Below are positions 48,680 through 60,599 of a stretch of DNA of 64,000 bases, piece after piece (position 1 is the first letter of the stretch; every line of letters begins with the position of its first letter). Where the stretch lies: the NCBI GenBank assembly GCA_037975125.1, contig CM075853.1, forward strand, positions 30,064,795-30,128,794, written 5' to 3'. Both the position numbers and the translations under genes were made by a program. This DNA is from Latrodectus hesperus (Eukaryota > Arthropoda > Arachnida > Araneae > Theridiidae). Under the pieces are notes generated by a model. The model was not told where the DNA came from and ran no database searches. It was given only the letters and a program-made list of their open reading frames with translations.

Positions 48680-49716
48680 TTTTTACTTCAAAACACACTT
48701 TTGAGAAAGCGAGATTTTAACTGAAATAGGTCTTTATATCGTTATTCCTTTTTTTATTCCTTTAAAAAGTATTGTGATACTAAAAATAATTTTCAAAATA
48801 CATTTGCATGGTCTTTTAATTATAAGAAAACTGGATAAATCTTCAATTAAATGAATCAATATTCATGTAGATTTTTTTAATTTAATTTTATTTATTTACA
48901 TTTTTTTATCGAGCCTGAAAATCTGCGTAGGTAAGCAAAGATCACGGTTGAAATTTGTAACGCGATATAGCACGATAACTCATGATTTCATTATAATTTT
49001 CGAACTCTCAGAGAAGTCATGTTCTATATTATAACTAATAAGGTCAAAAATCAATATAAACTAAAGTCCATGCAAAAAAAGTGTTATATAAAAAAAGTAA
49101 TTAAAAATAAAAAATTTAAATGGAAATTTTTTAATTCATTTTTTCAAAATGTTTTTAATTAATTTTTAAGAAGTTTTTTTAATTTTTAATTCATTTTAAA
49201 GTTAAAAAATGTTTTCCATTTTTTTTTTAAATATTTGTTGGTAACCTTTAAAGATTGAAAACCTGTCACATGAGAAAAAAAATTTTTTAATTGTCCATTT
49301 AAGTTATCTTCGTGGTTTCTTTTGAACGTTATAAACGATAATAAAAAAATCATAATGTAAAATTTCAAAGTATATTTTATTCTCTCTTTTGAAATTTTAA
49401 ATTATTGATTGCAGATAGTTATTAATAATTTTGATGTCAATTAAAAAGTTTTCCTTTTGAAAGTTTTTCTTCTTTAAAAGGAAAGATTCTAACATGTTCA
49501 TTCACAGAGGTTCAAACAAAAAGTATAGTTTTAAAATGCAAACTTATATTGGGCATTGTCTTTACGAAAATTTGACATAAGAATATCTCTAATAACCTGA
49601 AATCATTCCTTCAACAACAGGCAATTTATTTGGTTATTTTTACAAGATTTCATTTAGTGTATATATTAATATATTGCTATATTGACCATGGTTATTGTTA
49701 GCTATGCACTATATAC

Positions 49717-49812
<96 letters not shown>

Positions 49813-51819
49813 TGAAATTCTCTACATTTTTCACAAGTCATTTTCTCACTTTGGTAGCTTGTTTGATATTTTATGATTCAGTTTCTGTACATTTCACTTT
49901 TAGGATTCGTGTTGTTGAATGCTTTGTGAATAACTGTATTTTGTGAATAAACGAATATTTAAAATTTTTGACTATCTCTTTTTGACTGTACATTAGATTT
50001 TGACTTCATATCCATTTTTTATTTTGTTGTATGAATGGTTTGTTAAACAAAGTTTTTCTAATTCTCAGGAAAAATTGCTTAATCGTTATTGTTTATTTAG
50101 TTAATTTTTCATTCTTCTTTTTATTTTAGTTTCTATTTTGTAATTGTAAGCTTAAGCTTAGTTAATATCTCTAGTAATAGTAACACTTCATCTTTGGGAT
50201 AATTGCACTTATGTGTGTGTATATATATGTATGTATAAGTGTAAGTCTATTTAATCATTGTTAATCGATATTATTTTCTCTGTATCTCTCTATTACTGTG
50301 TTCTATTTGTATTCTGCAATGTCAGTATAATAGAAATATAGTAAAACTTAATATTAAGATTTTTTAGGAAGGCCATTCTTCATTATTAATAATTTTTGAA
50401 AATTTATAACAATTGAAGGAATTTTATCAAAACATTTTAAATATAACATTAAGTTCAAATAATTTTTATAAATCTATAATTTAATTCGTGAAAATTTTTT
50501 TGTTTTCTATATTCTTTTATTCACTATTTAAAAAAATTGCGAAAATCTTTAGCTAGTTCATGAATATTGATCAACATTCTCATTGTATATTATCAAAGTT
50601 GTAATTGAAAATACAGATTTCGTTTTCTTTAATCAAATTGCATATTTTATGATCTGTCCTGCTAAATTCTGCTACATTTATCCAATGTTCTGAAACCTTT
50701 TTTTGTATTCCTAGAAATTCCTCATTTTGTTTCTTACAAACTTTAACATCCTCCAAATATTTTCTTTTATATTCTCTAGAAAAAAAATCATAAAAATGAT
50801 AAAAAAATAAACGTGAAAATTTTGTGAAATTTTATATGCTTGCAATTTTTATCTGCCATATGAGAGATTAGAAATAGAATTTAGCTTTGTGATTTAATTA
50901 TATGATGCGTTGCTTTCAACAACTTTTTACCTTCCAACATCTATCGCAATCGAAAATCCCTGAATTGAAAGCCATAGGCTAATTATTTAGACAGATCGTT
51001 AGGCGTTTTGGTGACACGATATCAAAAATTTTCCTTATTACCGGGTAATTATCAAAAAGATTGCTTATAGGATGGGAGCAAAATATGTCCATAACTATCT
51101 AAAAATTAACGCGTATTACACTGCGAGTAAAATTAGATATCGCATATAGTGCATTTGAGGTTCAATAGTATTTACACAGTTGCATCTGAGCCGCAGTCAT
51201 CAAATCAGAACTACAGAAGATCCATGCATGGTACTGAATGGCAAAATGAATGTCCATTGACTCAATTCTTTGCCATCCACAAGTTATTCGTGAAATTGTA
51301 CTTCAGTAAATCAATGTTATGTCGTCTATTGCTTGTCACACAGTGAATTGTTCTAGAGGAATCGCAGTCCTTCAGCAGCCTGTTTCATCTGTTAACTTAT
51401 CTACAGTTTATCAGGTTGGTCACTTCACTCTTCGAAGATTGTAAGAGAGCTAATTACAATAATTTTGATAATTTACACTCGAAATTTCTTACTGTATGGA
51501 AATATATTCATCAAAAATGATTGGTATCCTTATTGACAGCATATATTCTTATGCTATCAATAAGATGTTGACTTGCGTTCATTGAGATTCTATTCATTAT
51601 TAAATAATTCGAGCTGATTTGAATATTTGCTTCCTATTTTTTTAACAATGTCACATCACCGGCACATTTATTAATAATCAGAAATTTAGGTTTATTTTTC
51701 TTCTTTATACTTTCTTTCTGAAAAATTACATTCTTTTTTTTCTGGTTTACTTGACACTTAGAATTATGGGAGTTGGTTTCTGTCCTTAAAAACATCACAG
51801 AAAACAAGTTTGATTTTTT
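48680..51819. other. AT-rich stretch with a microsatellite; no gene recognised
   Basis: Apart from the AT/GT microsatellite at 49711-49810, nothing recognised. The 65-codon + frame at 51149-51346 has a more ordinary composition (TEWQNECPLTQFFAIHKLF) but no family match and no clear splice sites. It could be an exon or a transposon remnant. Confidence 0.45.
49711..49810. repeat. Compound (AT)n(GT)n microsatellite
   Basis: About 12 AT units are followed by about 38 GT units at 49735-49810. The valine-cysteine repeat open frames across it are artefacts. The repeat number is likely polymorphic. Confidence 0.97.
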
Positions 51820-51829
51820 TGAAGTTTGT

Positions 51830-52131
51830 TGTTGTTGTTGTTTACTAATGACACTAGGACAAGCCAAGCTCGCTATGCTATGCGAATTAAGTCGATTGGG
51901 AGCGTCTTTCGTTTTAATCAGAGCACCATGAAGGTGAAAGTACGACTTTGCTCTACACACATGCCATAGGGACCCGTTTATAGGGTAGGCAACCATTCAC
52001 ACCTCATTCATACAAGGAAAGAATAAAGACAGGATAGATAGAGAAAGTACATCCATGCCCAAACCGGGATTCGAACCCAGGACCTCCTGATCCGTAGTCA
52101 GGCACTCTGACCACTAGACAAGTTGGTCAGC
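51830..52131 (-). repeat. SINE family C, reverse orientation, with 10-bp target duplication
   Basis: The minus strand has a tRNA-like head (ACCAACTTGTCTAGTGGTCA; GGGTTCGAATCCCGG B box), the family C body, and an (AAC)n tail seen as GTT repeats at 51827-51842. Flanks TGAAGTTTGT at 51820-51829 and 52132-52141 form the target duplication. A 120-codon minus frame across its end is not a gene. Confidence 0.92.
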
Positions 52132-52149
52132 TGAAGTTTGTGCGACTCT

Positions 52150-52555
52150 GGAAATAAAGCCCAGTTGATGACTGTCTTTCATATCAAAAAAAAAATATGG
52201 AAGCCAGTGGGAAATAACGCAGTTTTTGTTGCCAAAAGAAACAGCAATAATACCGCTTACGATGCAACTTTCTAGTATCAACTGCATTCAAAGAATGTGT
52301 AACAGATGATACGCAGCATCATTTAAAATAAATTCCAATCTTGACTTGACTACACGTGTAGTTCTACTTCTCCATTGAGTAGTATATATATCTGAGTATA
52401 TATATCATTCACATTGAAAGGCAAAAAACATCTGGAACGTTTTTAAAGTTTGAATCGGAGCCAACTGAAGTTTACATTGAGTCCCAAAAATAAATGACTT
52501 TTTGAAAGAGGAACAGAATAAAAAACACATTACAGAATTTCTAACTTTTCAAGTA
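52150..52555. other. Spacer, nothing recognised
   Basis: Intermediate composition; a short ATATAT-rich patch at 52382-52406. No exon or repeat identified. Confidence 0.5.
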
Positions 52556-52559
52556 CATC

Positions 52560-53010
52560 TCCACTTACTTCCTGAAGACAGATTCATTTGGGAGAAGCAG
52601 AACCACTACATCTCTACTCGACTCATTTCCCTCTGTGACGTCACTCGAAGCACGGACTAACGGCCTTCCCTCAACACGTGCTCCATGTGTAAATATAGAA
52701 GAACCATGGCCGTGCTTTTGCCGTTCTCGGAACAGAAATCCATTAAAGAAGCGCGCCAGTCCTTCGCCATTTGGATAATAAACAGCTGCTGCAATTTTAT
52801 TTTCCGCTTTGTACGAGGGTGGAGGGGACACTCATATTCCTCGCTCGAATGATAGACAGGCGACGTTATTGTTCCAAGAATAAAAATGTCACCGAACGTT
52901 GAGAGGGAAGATTAAAATGCGATTACGACATTCGTATTTCCAGACTCATTTTCTTGGAATGGAGACCCGAATTTTGGTCCTACGTTTCAATTCAGCGTAA
53001 AATCTTCTTG
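52560..53010. other. GC-richer island with CRE and E-box palindromes
   Basis: It holds TGACGTCA at 52636-52643 and CACGTG at 52675-52680, 32 bases apart, plus GGAGAAGC and GCGCGCC words. A minus-strand frame of 88 codons (52831-52565) has no recognised domain. As in the 7195 island, CRE and E-box occur together. It is a candidate promoter or enhancer; if it drives the unidentified gene whose 3' exons lie at 56233-57594, that would fit, but this is inference. Confidence 0.35.
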
Positions 53011-53590
53011 TCTATATTTTCCTCATTTCTGGAAAGCAAATATTTTTCTTAAAGATTTTTAAGAAGCTAAAACATGAGCAGAAAATACCTTAAATTTTAA
53101 TAGATTTTTCATAAGAAATTTTTCTTTTACTGTAATATACATCATGAGACACTGAAAGATTAAGAATTATATATTAGAGAATAAGATAACTGTGCGGCGC
53201 ATATGAAAGTAGCAAGCATGTTTGTATTGGTGATAATCACCTCTTACATTTTAATATGCAAAACAAAAAATACAAAAAAAATTAATGTTGACGTAAGCTA
53301 TTAGTATTAAGATTTAAAAAAATATTGTTTATAAATATTGCAATTATTAATTTAGAATTCCATTATTTAATGAAAGTCTTAAAAATTTAAATCTTCCTTG
53401 CCGATTTACACTAACCATAATGTGGATGTTTTGCTCTATTGTCAAAGTGTTAATGGCTAATCAATGGAAAACGGCTTCTCAAACCCATCATTTGGTTTTT
53501 ATATAAGAAATCATTTTATTCAATTGAACTTCGACGATATTCTCAGATATTCGAAAGGGAACGTTTCCTTGTTTGCTGCCACTCGAAGAA
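53011..53590. other. AT-rich spacer, nothing recognised
   Basis: No supported feature. A 67-codon frame starting at 53464 runs into repeat family H and is not considered coding. Confidence 0.5.
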
Positions 53591-53597
53591 TACGATT

Positions 53598-53740
53598 TGA
53601 AAGCAGGCAGCAAATTCGTCGACAAGTCGGATTTGAGACACCGCCTCAATATGATGTTCGTAATTAGTTATGTGTGACGTAGATGAAACTTTATCTGACG
53701 CATGATATTTTAAACTAATGATTATTAGAATAAAGTTGCG
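53598..53740. repeat. Repeat family H, second copy
   Basis: AAGCAGGCAGCAAATTCGTC followed by GACAAGTCGGATTTGAGACA parallels the start of 12478-12800 and then diverges. This copy lacks the TCTCGCGAGA pair. Class unknown. Confidence 0.5.
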
Positions 53741-53744
53741 TACT

Positions 53745-55255
53745 CATACGTTCAACTGGAACGAAAGAAAACACTATGGTTAAAAAAGGTTTCTTTTTTT
53801 AAAATATTGTTACCATTTACTGCAAAGTTAAAGTTCAATTTGCGTTCTACTGAGCTTGCATAATTTATTAAGAAAATAATTGGGGTTTGCTTATTTTCAT
53901 GGTGTCTACTATAAATTACCATAAAAAATACAAACCGTCACCAATCGCAGTACTGATTTTAAATTGAAGCATATGCACTGACAGAACAAGAAACAACGTG
54001 GTGTAATTCACAGATCCAACCTGCGGAGTTCATGTTTCAAAAATTTAATGCTCTAATGAAAACATTCGCAGAATTATAGTAATCAAAAACTAAACGCGAA
54101 CAATAAACATTCTAAATGTAACTTATTTTAGCGGTGATCTTGGCGCTATAACAAAGTTACGTCGTAACTTGGCGCAGGGATCATCTTGCCACGAAATAAC
54201 AAGAACAGTAAAAAATAAACAAGCTCTTTTGAAATAATAGTACTTTTTATAATGAGTAATTTAACTATCGTATAGAATATGTGAATTTCATGTTTATTTT
54301 GAATTGGATAGAAATTATTTGTTTTAAATAAGCGATGAGTATTCTCAATACCCTGAAATTTTACTGCCAGCAGTTTTCGGATTAATTAATTCCTGTATTA
54401 AGAAAGATAGTGTCATAACTATTCAAGATATATTTTAACCAAATTGATTATTATTTATTTTTAATTGAAGTTATTAATTAAGTTATATTGTTATATTACA
54501 TGATTGGTACTTAGTTTATCGATCCACTGAAGGGATGAAAGTAAAAAAACAAAAAAATTCCGTCAAAGCTTTTTGCAAATGTAAATCGATCAGGTTTCGT
54601 TATTAACTCCTATCCAAAAATTTTAAGACAATTCTACAGCAGAGTACTTGAATTTTCCACTTAATTATCTAAAAGCACTAATCTGTTGCGACAATAAGAT
54701 GTCTGTGATAGATTGTTTTTTCATATTTACCGTTAGCATTAAATGCTTAATTTTTCTAAATATTTTGTCAGCATTATTTATATATAGCTAAATTTGTATC
54801 ATCATTCTCCATTTTATGATTTTGAAAGAATAGTCACGATTATTAAAAATAAATGCTTTTTCAAAATAGTTATTAAATATTTTTGAAAATAATAATTAAG
54901 GTTATAATAATATAATAGAAGTAAATTAAGGTTATAGTAATATATAAATGTCCAAGGATAATTTTTTCCGTGAAATATTAATTTCGTTTATAAACTGTTT
55001 ATACGTTTAATTATTCAAAAGAAAAACTATGAACGACTGACTCCTAAACAATAGTAAAATGCTCGTACATAAAATCAGTTTGCTATCTGTCTCCCTTTTA
55101 TTAGATTCAAAATATTAATCATTGATGAAATGCAAAAGAGTGGTCTTAAAATTCTATCCCATATATTGTCAAAGAGAAAAGGTAACATATAAAACATAAA
55201 CATACATATGTATATATATATGTATACATAATAGATGTATATGTAATATGGATAC
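53745..55255. other. AT-rich stretch with a SINE D scrap
   Basis: At 54506-54541 a 36-bp piece of SINE family D occurs (TTGGTACTTAGTTTATCGAT, then CCACTGAAGGGATGAAAG), nearly identical to the 55260 copy. The remainder is stop-dense without recognised features. A TATATATGTATAC patch lies near 55206-55260. Confidence 0.55.
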
Positions 55256-55259
55256 ATAT

Positions 55260-55531
55260 AAACTAAACTCTGTGGCAAGAAGGCCCATGTGGGCCAAGGC
55301 CTACAGTGTCCATATCATTGTTTTCCTAACCGAGGATCCTGGGGTGCGAAGCATACGTCCCGATTAGCCTAACGTGAAACCCCCAGTGTTTAGTTCCCAA
55401 ACATGATTGGTACTTAGTTTATCGATCCACTGAAGGGATGAAAGGCTGAGTCGACCTAGTCCAGCCCGAAAATCGAACCTCGGATTTGTGCCTTGGGAGC
55501 GTGAAACGTTACCACTAAGCCACTGAGCTTC
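55260..55531 (-). repeat. SINE family D, reverse orientation
   Basis: Matches 13515-13793 and 62106-62376 over its full length, with the tRNA head at the right. A short deletion removes part of the CCCGATTxxGTGGTTAGCC region. It sits immediately beside the AT microsatellite at 55539. Confidence 0.88.
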
Positions 55532-55536
55532 TTAAT

Positions 55537-55538
<2 letters not shown>

Positions 55539-55614
<76 letters not shown>
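55539..55614. repeat. (AT)n microsatellite
   Basis: A pure AT run of about 75 bp directly after the SINE D end. Length is unreliable in assemblies. Confidence 0.97.
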
Positions 55615-55617
<3 letters not shown>

Positions 55618-55833
55618 TATTATGAAAGTGATATGCACACATATTATCACAACAAAAAGTTACCTTTTCCTTAGGGTAATATAGAGGGTAGAATTTTAAG
55701 ACCCTTTAATATAGAGAAAGATTACAGATATCTCGACTTTAATGAGATAAGGGAGACGTATATTAGATATTTAGGAATCATTCTTAATTCTTTTTTCATT
55801 TTAATAATTAAGCAAAATTAATGTTCTACGAAG

Positions 55834-55835
<2 letters not shown>

Positions 55836-55867
<32 letters not shown>

Positions 55868-55985
55868 TATATGACTAGTATATATGATATCTATATATAT
55901 CGATATATCATATATATATATATATATATATATATAGTATATATATATATATATAGTATATATATCTATATAGATATGTAGTCCT
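55836..55985. repeat. AT-rich palindromic microsatellite cluster
   Basis: Several AT runs alternate with ATCATATATGA, CTAGTATATATGATATCTAT and AGTATATAT words that pair with each other in inverted order. The region could extrude as cruciform structures and is probably unstable in cloning and assembly. Confidence 0.85.
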
Positions 55986-56232
55986 ATATATCCTATAAGT
56001 TCATAAGGACCAGTAAAATGGTATCAGAGAAACACATGCAAAATAATGTTCATACTTAAAACTGTTCTTACTTTCATTTTATCAATGAGAAATCCGCAAA
56101 AAATCACTTTTATGGCTTTTTTTAAAAACTACATTTTTCCATTTTTTCGATGCAGAAAAACATGACATTTTACTGCTATTTTTTTCAAACAATATAAAAA
56201 TTTTATTCGATAATTATTTGCTTGTTTTGCAG

Positions 56233-57594
56233 ATGATCACAGATCTACGTCACTTTTTTTGACATTTGAAAGTTTGTTTTTATTTTCATTCATCATGTGT
56301 TATCAATCACTTAATCATTCGGCACTTCTTTCGTACATATTTCAACTGAATCCACATTTAAAAAGTCCTGAAGTGAAATTTCGGGCAGCAAATGACTTCT
56401 TTCTCGAAGCTCTGTTCAGTCTAGTTTATGGTAAATGTTATTGCCTTACCTGAGTTATAGGGATTTCTATGATAAAGCCTCAATATCGAATGAGTTAAGC
56501 ATTGTTTTTTTACAACATTATTCCAATTATAAATTAGTAAGTGCCCAGATTGTCAGTTTCATTATGAGATTCCAAACAACGATTTCTCATTCCTTAAGAA
56601 AATAACTTTTAATATTTACACTTGAAACTATTGATTATAATCTGAATGACGAGGTTTGATTAGGAAGGAAAAATACCTTGCTAATTATTTAATAAGACAC
56701 GAGATTTCAATATCAGCAGTTCAGTTAGTTATCCATAATTGGTAGGATTTTTGATTATTCATTAAAACGTCGATCTAAATTTCACAATCAGATGCTATAA
56801 AGTAAACGTGATTGATAAATATAAATTAGCAAAAAATATTTTTCAGAATTTTACTTCGTAAATGGGTATTGAAATTATTATTGTGTTTATGGATCTCTAG
56901 ATAAAGGACCGGCTACTAAATCGTAAAATCAGGAATGTTATTAGATTGTAAATTAAAGATACTTAAAAAACGAGCGCATACTGTATTTGAATATAATGTT
57001 TGTGTTATATTGACAGTAATTACACATATATAATTTTTAACGAATAACGTCTCATAGAGGGTAGCACATTTACTTAGAGATTTTTAAATAATTGTTTTTT
57101 TTTTAATGTAATTTGTGTGTGTGTGTGTGATTTAGTACTTATTTAAATTACTCTATATTTCCCCTGAATAATCTAATTGTGTATATTTTTTACTTCATTC
57201 ATTTAAATTTATTAACATTGATAACTACTTCATTTTCATAAATAGCGTATTAATGCCTTCATTAACTGTAAACCGTTAATAAATCTGGACTCCATATTTG
57301 TTAAATATTGATAAACAATTTAATTTGCGCGTGCGTAAATTTGATTCCAAAGTAAGATCTTTTATTTGGTATTCTATATATGCCAAGTACTAAAATTAAT
57401 TCTTTCTGAATTTTAATTTTATAAATTTATGAATTATTGTATTTTATATTTATTTTGATCCAGGAGAGCGTAAGTCCAAGCTGGCAGCATTCATTTCATT
57501 TAAAATTTTCTGTATGAATGGAAACGCTTTTGCATCATTTTGGCCCCTGATGAGAAATGGTGATATCATTTTTAATTGCAAAGTTTCTAAATGA
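56233..57594 (+). CDS. 3' end of an unidentified gene: internal exon plus terminal exon
   Basis: Exon 56233-56430 follows a good acceptor (TTTGCTTGTTTTGCAG) and ends at a good donor (TATG|GTAAAT). Exon 57464-57594 follows TTTTGATCCAG. The first leaves one base of a codon and the second supplies two (giving GGA, Gly), so the frame runs unbroken for about 109 residues to TGA at 57592-57594. The product contains LNPHLKSPEVKFRAANDFF, then SLVYG|ERKSKLAAFISF, then a C-terminus with MNGNAFASFWPLM. It is helical-looking and partly hydrophobic; I do not recognise the family. AATAAA lies at 57694-57699. Upstream exons are missing from my reading; the true 5' part may lie between 49000 and 56200 or outside the window. 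A chance pairing of open segments cannot be excluded. Confidence 0.45.
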
Positions 57595-57693
57595 TACTCT
57601 TAATTTTTTATATTAAATTATGCCAATTAATATGAATGTGTACATATTGCATTAGAAGCTTTGAACAAGCATTATTAAAAGAATTTGTTAATT

Positions 57694-57699
57694 AATAAA
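57694..57699 (+). terminator. Polyadenylation signal AATAAA after the unidentified gene
   Basis: AATAAA located about 100 bases beyond the TGA at 57592-57594, a normal spacing for a 3' untranslated region. In such AT-rich DNA the hexamer is common, so the evidence is weak alone. Confidence 0.4.
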
Positions 57700-58100
57700 A
57701 AATCATTTATCTATTTAGTTGTAATCTTAGAGTGGTTCTTCTATTAAACGCACAGTTGAATTTTGTGATTTATGGACATGAATAACATTTATTTCGAAAT
57801 ATTTTTGATTTCAACTAATATATTAATACATTTGAAGAAATATAAATGCCTTAAAATACTTTTAAGAACTTGCCTTTTTTTATTATAGTAAGAATTTAAA
57901 TTACATTCTTTCTAGTTATATTCTAACTATTGAAGTTACCATTTATAATTACGATTACATTTTAATATGTGCTTTATTACATCTGCCTGATAAATGTATT
58001 TGAACAAAAATTTATTATTTTAATATATTTTATTTAAAAGAGTAATATATAATAATCAAAAGCATGCCATATATGTAACGTTCTTCTTTTCCGCAACCAA
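57700..58100. other. AT-rich spacer, nothing recognised
   Basis: Stop-dense, no repeat family identified. Confidence 0.5.
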
Positions 58101-58104
58101 AATG

Positions 58105-58420
58105 TATTGTAGATGTAAATCATATTTAACCCTCAGTTCAATAAAGGATCATGCCACCGACCTAGCTAAATCCCCAGCACTACAGTTCATGTTGGACCGT
58201 GTCCCCCTCCCTAAAATTTGGACTCTAAGCAGTCTGTCTCGTGCCTTAGGCTTTCCAATGTGTTATTTTCATATTCTTAAGATCCTTTGCAGCCTCTTTC
58301 AGCCATTTTTTCTTTGGTCTTCCTCATTTTCTCTGACCTTGGCATTGAGCTTTAAAAAATTTTTGGTTCATCAGTAGTCATCATTCTCTCCATGTATCCC
58401 AACCAATGGATTTTTTTTTA
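58105..58420 (-). pseudogene. Non-LTR retrotransposon 3' end (minus strand)
   Basis: The minus strand reads as the tail of a non-LTR reverse transcriptase ORF. Around 58400 a worn WLGYMERM segment appears, then a K/R-rich stretch equivalent to the GRPxxRW motif near 58320, then KWLKEAAKDLKNMKITHWKA ending at a stop near 58245. The + strand 91-codon frame is its shadow. It is 5'-truncated and dead, and related in type to the remnant at 10640-11146, although the two are not close copies. Confidence 0.65.
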
Positions 58421-58424
58421 ATTT

Positions 58425-58905
58425 TATATGGAATACCCCAAATCAGGCAACTAAAGCTGTATAAATTGTTCTCTAGGGCAGATATGCATTTATAATCACT
58501 TATTACTACCTCATAATCGTTCGATTCTGTATTTGGTGAACCACTTGATGAATTTTTCCATTCTTATTGTAATCCGGATTTTTAATTAACTTAAAATGAT
58601 CGAAAAGTTTTGCATGATATTTCTGTTGATTTTGTGATGCTCATTCTACTATAATAGAAAATTCTTTTGCTTTATTATAATAAATTAAGTGCATCGTTTT
58701 ATTCAATTATTAGAAAATTTAATTTATTGTTCGAACTAGTACTTACATTTACTTATTTTCGTACTTTTATTGTAAATAAATATTTTCTGTTCTTTTCTTT
58801 TGGTTATACGTTTTAATAATTTATTTATATTTTTATTATTAATCAGCATTAATTCATTTGTTTGTAGGATTTTTTAATGAAATCGATATATGCATTGTGC
58901 AAGCT
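58425..58905. other. AT-rich spacer, nothing recognised
   Basis: No supported feature; a run of nine T at 58411-58419 ends the retrotransposon remnant. Confidence 0.5.
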
Positions 58906-58917
58906 TGATTACATTTG

Positions 58918-59102
58918 GGTCCAATTGGCAGTCAAATGGTTCGCGCTCTAGCCTTCGGTTCAGTTGTTCGTGGGTTAGAATCCCACCTTCGGTTTGGATA
59001 TTTGTAGTGATTCAGAATCCTTTTTAACGCGTAGGTATGATCTAGATCTAATTAGCTCTCATAAGGGAAAAAATATTTTGTTGTGCGACAAACAAATCAT
59101 CA
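58918..59102 (+). repeat. SINE family A, diverged, with 10-bp target duplication
   Basis: The head has TGGTTCGCGCTC as A box and GTGGGTTAGAATCCCACC as B-box arm. The body follows family A to GTTGTGCGACAAACAAATCA. Direct repeats ATTACATTTG at 58908-58917 and 59103-59112 flank it. Confidence 0.9.
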
Positions 59103-59114
59103 ATTACATTTGCT

Positions 59115-60595
59115 TTGGTTGGCAACAAAATCGCACCCAAAGGATTACATATCTATTTCATATTTAAATAATCAATGGTGTGTATTAATACAACTTCCGT
59201 TATTCGTCATTGAGAATAAAGTAAAATATACGAATTTTTTACAATGACTGAAAGTGAATCATATTTACCCTAAATCTAACATTCCGGAATACATATATGA
59301 TTCCATTTATCAATATATATATGTTCCCTGCTTAAAATTTTGTGGTTGTATATAAATAAATTTTTATATATGAAGATAATACTATCTTCATATAAATTTA
59401 AATAATAAACAGTATCGCATAATATGTATATATAATATTTTTACTTAAGCTTATATATTCAGTTTCGAAGATTGAACTTTCCCTAGCAGCAAAAAACGTG
59501 AAACAACGAGTCTCAATGTCAGTTCTTGTTGGGACAAGGTCAAAGTTTTCGGGGTCAGAATTCACACCCTCCCCCAATGACATGAAAGGGTCAAAAGGAG
59601 CGTCGAACTCCTGGAGAGTGATTCCTTCCCTCCCCCCTCTATTCACCAGATCTCACTATATGTTTCAGAATTCAGAGCAACAAACTTAAATGACAAGCTA
59701 TTTTGAAGGCCTAATGTCACTTGCAAAATATTTCCTACAAGTGGGTAGCATAGGCCTCGCAGCCTATACTACCCATTGCCGATGACAACTCAGAAAGCCT
59801 ATAAAAATCTTTCGGGTAGACAAAATTGCCTATATGTTCAGAAAATGGCTGCAAAATTTACGGGTATCAGAGACATGCGGTGTCAAACATGTTTACACAC
59901 AAATATAATTGATTTTTTAGCGAACTAATAAGGACATGTATAGTTCTTAAAGAAGGAAACACATACGGACAAGGTGTTTAATAAACATACATCAATAAGT
60001 GATTATTACAATGGAAAATAAACAATAATTGAAAAATGTGCAATTTAAACTTGAAACCTTTACTAAGATCATCCATAAAGGCGATAATTTTCTGTCTCCA
60101 AAAGCAACGATCCGTTAGAAGCTTGTGAAAAAATAGTTTTTCCTTGTCACTTAAATAAATCCAAACATAAAAACTTCATATGACCTTACAATAAGAAAAT
60201 TTCTAGGGGGACATCGTAAAAATTTAATTCTAAATAAATTATGCGGACACTTGCTGTAATTATTATAAATCCCGATACATATATACAAAATTTAAGTTAT
60301 TAAAATCACAAATAAAATTGAATACCTACTCATAAAATTTTTCTGAAGTGGATGAAAAACTAATTATTAAGGTATAATATTCCGCTTTATGCATTCTAGA
60401 AGGGAAACTGCAACCAACAAATGTAATATTTTGGTATAATAGATGAATAATTTTAATTTCTATGATTTGTTGATCGCATCACATAGTTTTAAATTATTAG
60501 ATAAATTTCAAATTACTTACTCAAATAATTTAAATTAAACAAAAAAGCATTTAAAGAAAAATATATCTCACAAAAATATATGAAATTTTTATCAC
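59115..60595. other. AT-rich stretch with a small GC-richer patch
   Basis: At about 59480-59650 the composition rises and three nuclear-receptor-like half-sites occur: AGGTCA 59537-59542, GGGTCA 59552-59557 and GGGTCA 59588-59593. A short inverted pair GTAGCATAGGCCTCGCAGCC/GGCCTGCG-like words lies near 59740-59790. No gene was recognised. Confidence 0.45.
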
Positions 60596-60599
60596 CGGA

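Noticed and set aside
49682..49946. Valine-cysteine repeat open frames
   Set aside because: Produced by the (GT)n microsatellite in two frames; not proteins.
51149..51346. Exon of the unidentified gene
   Set aside because: Composition is plausible, but no good acceptor/donor with compatible phase was found and no family resemblance.
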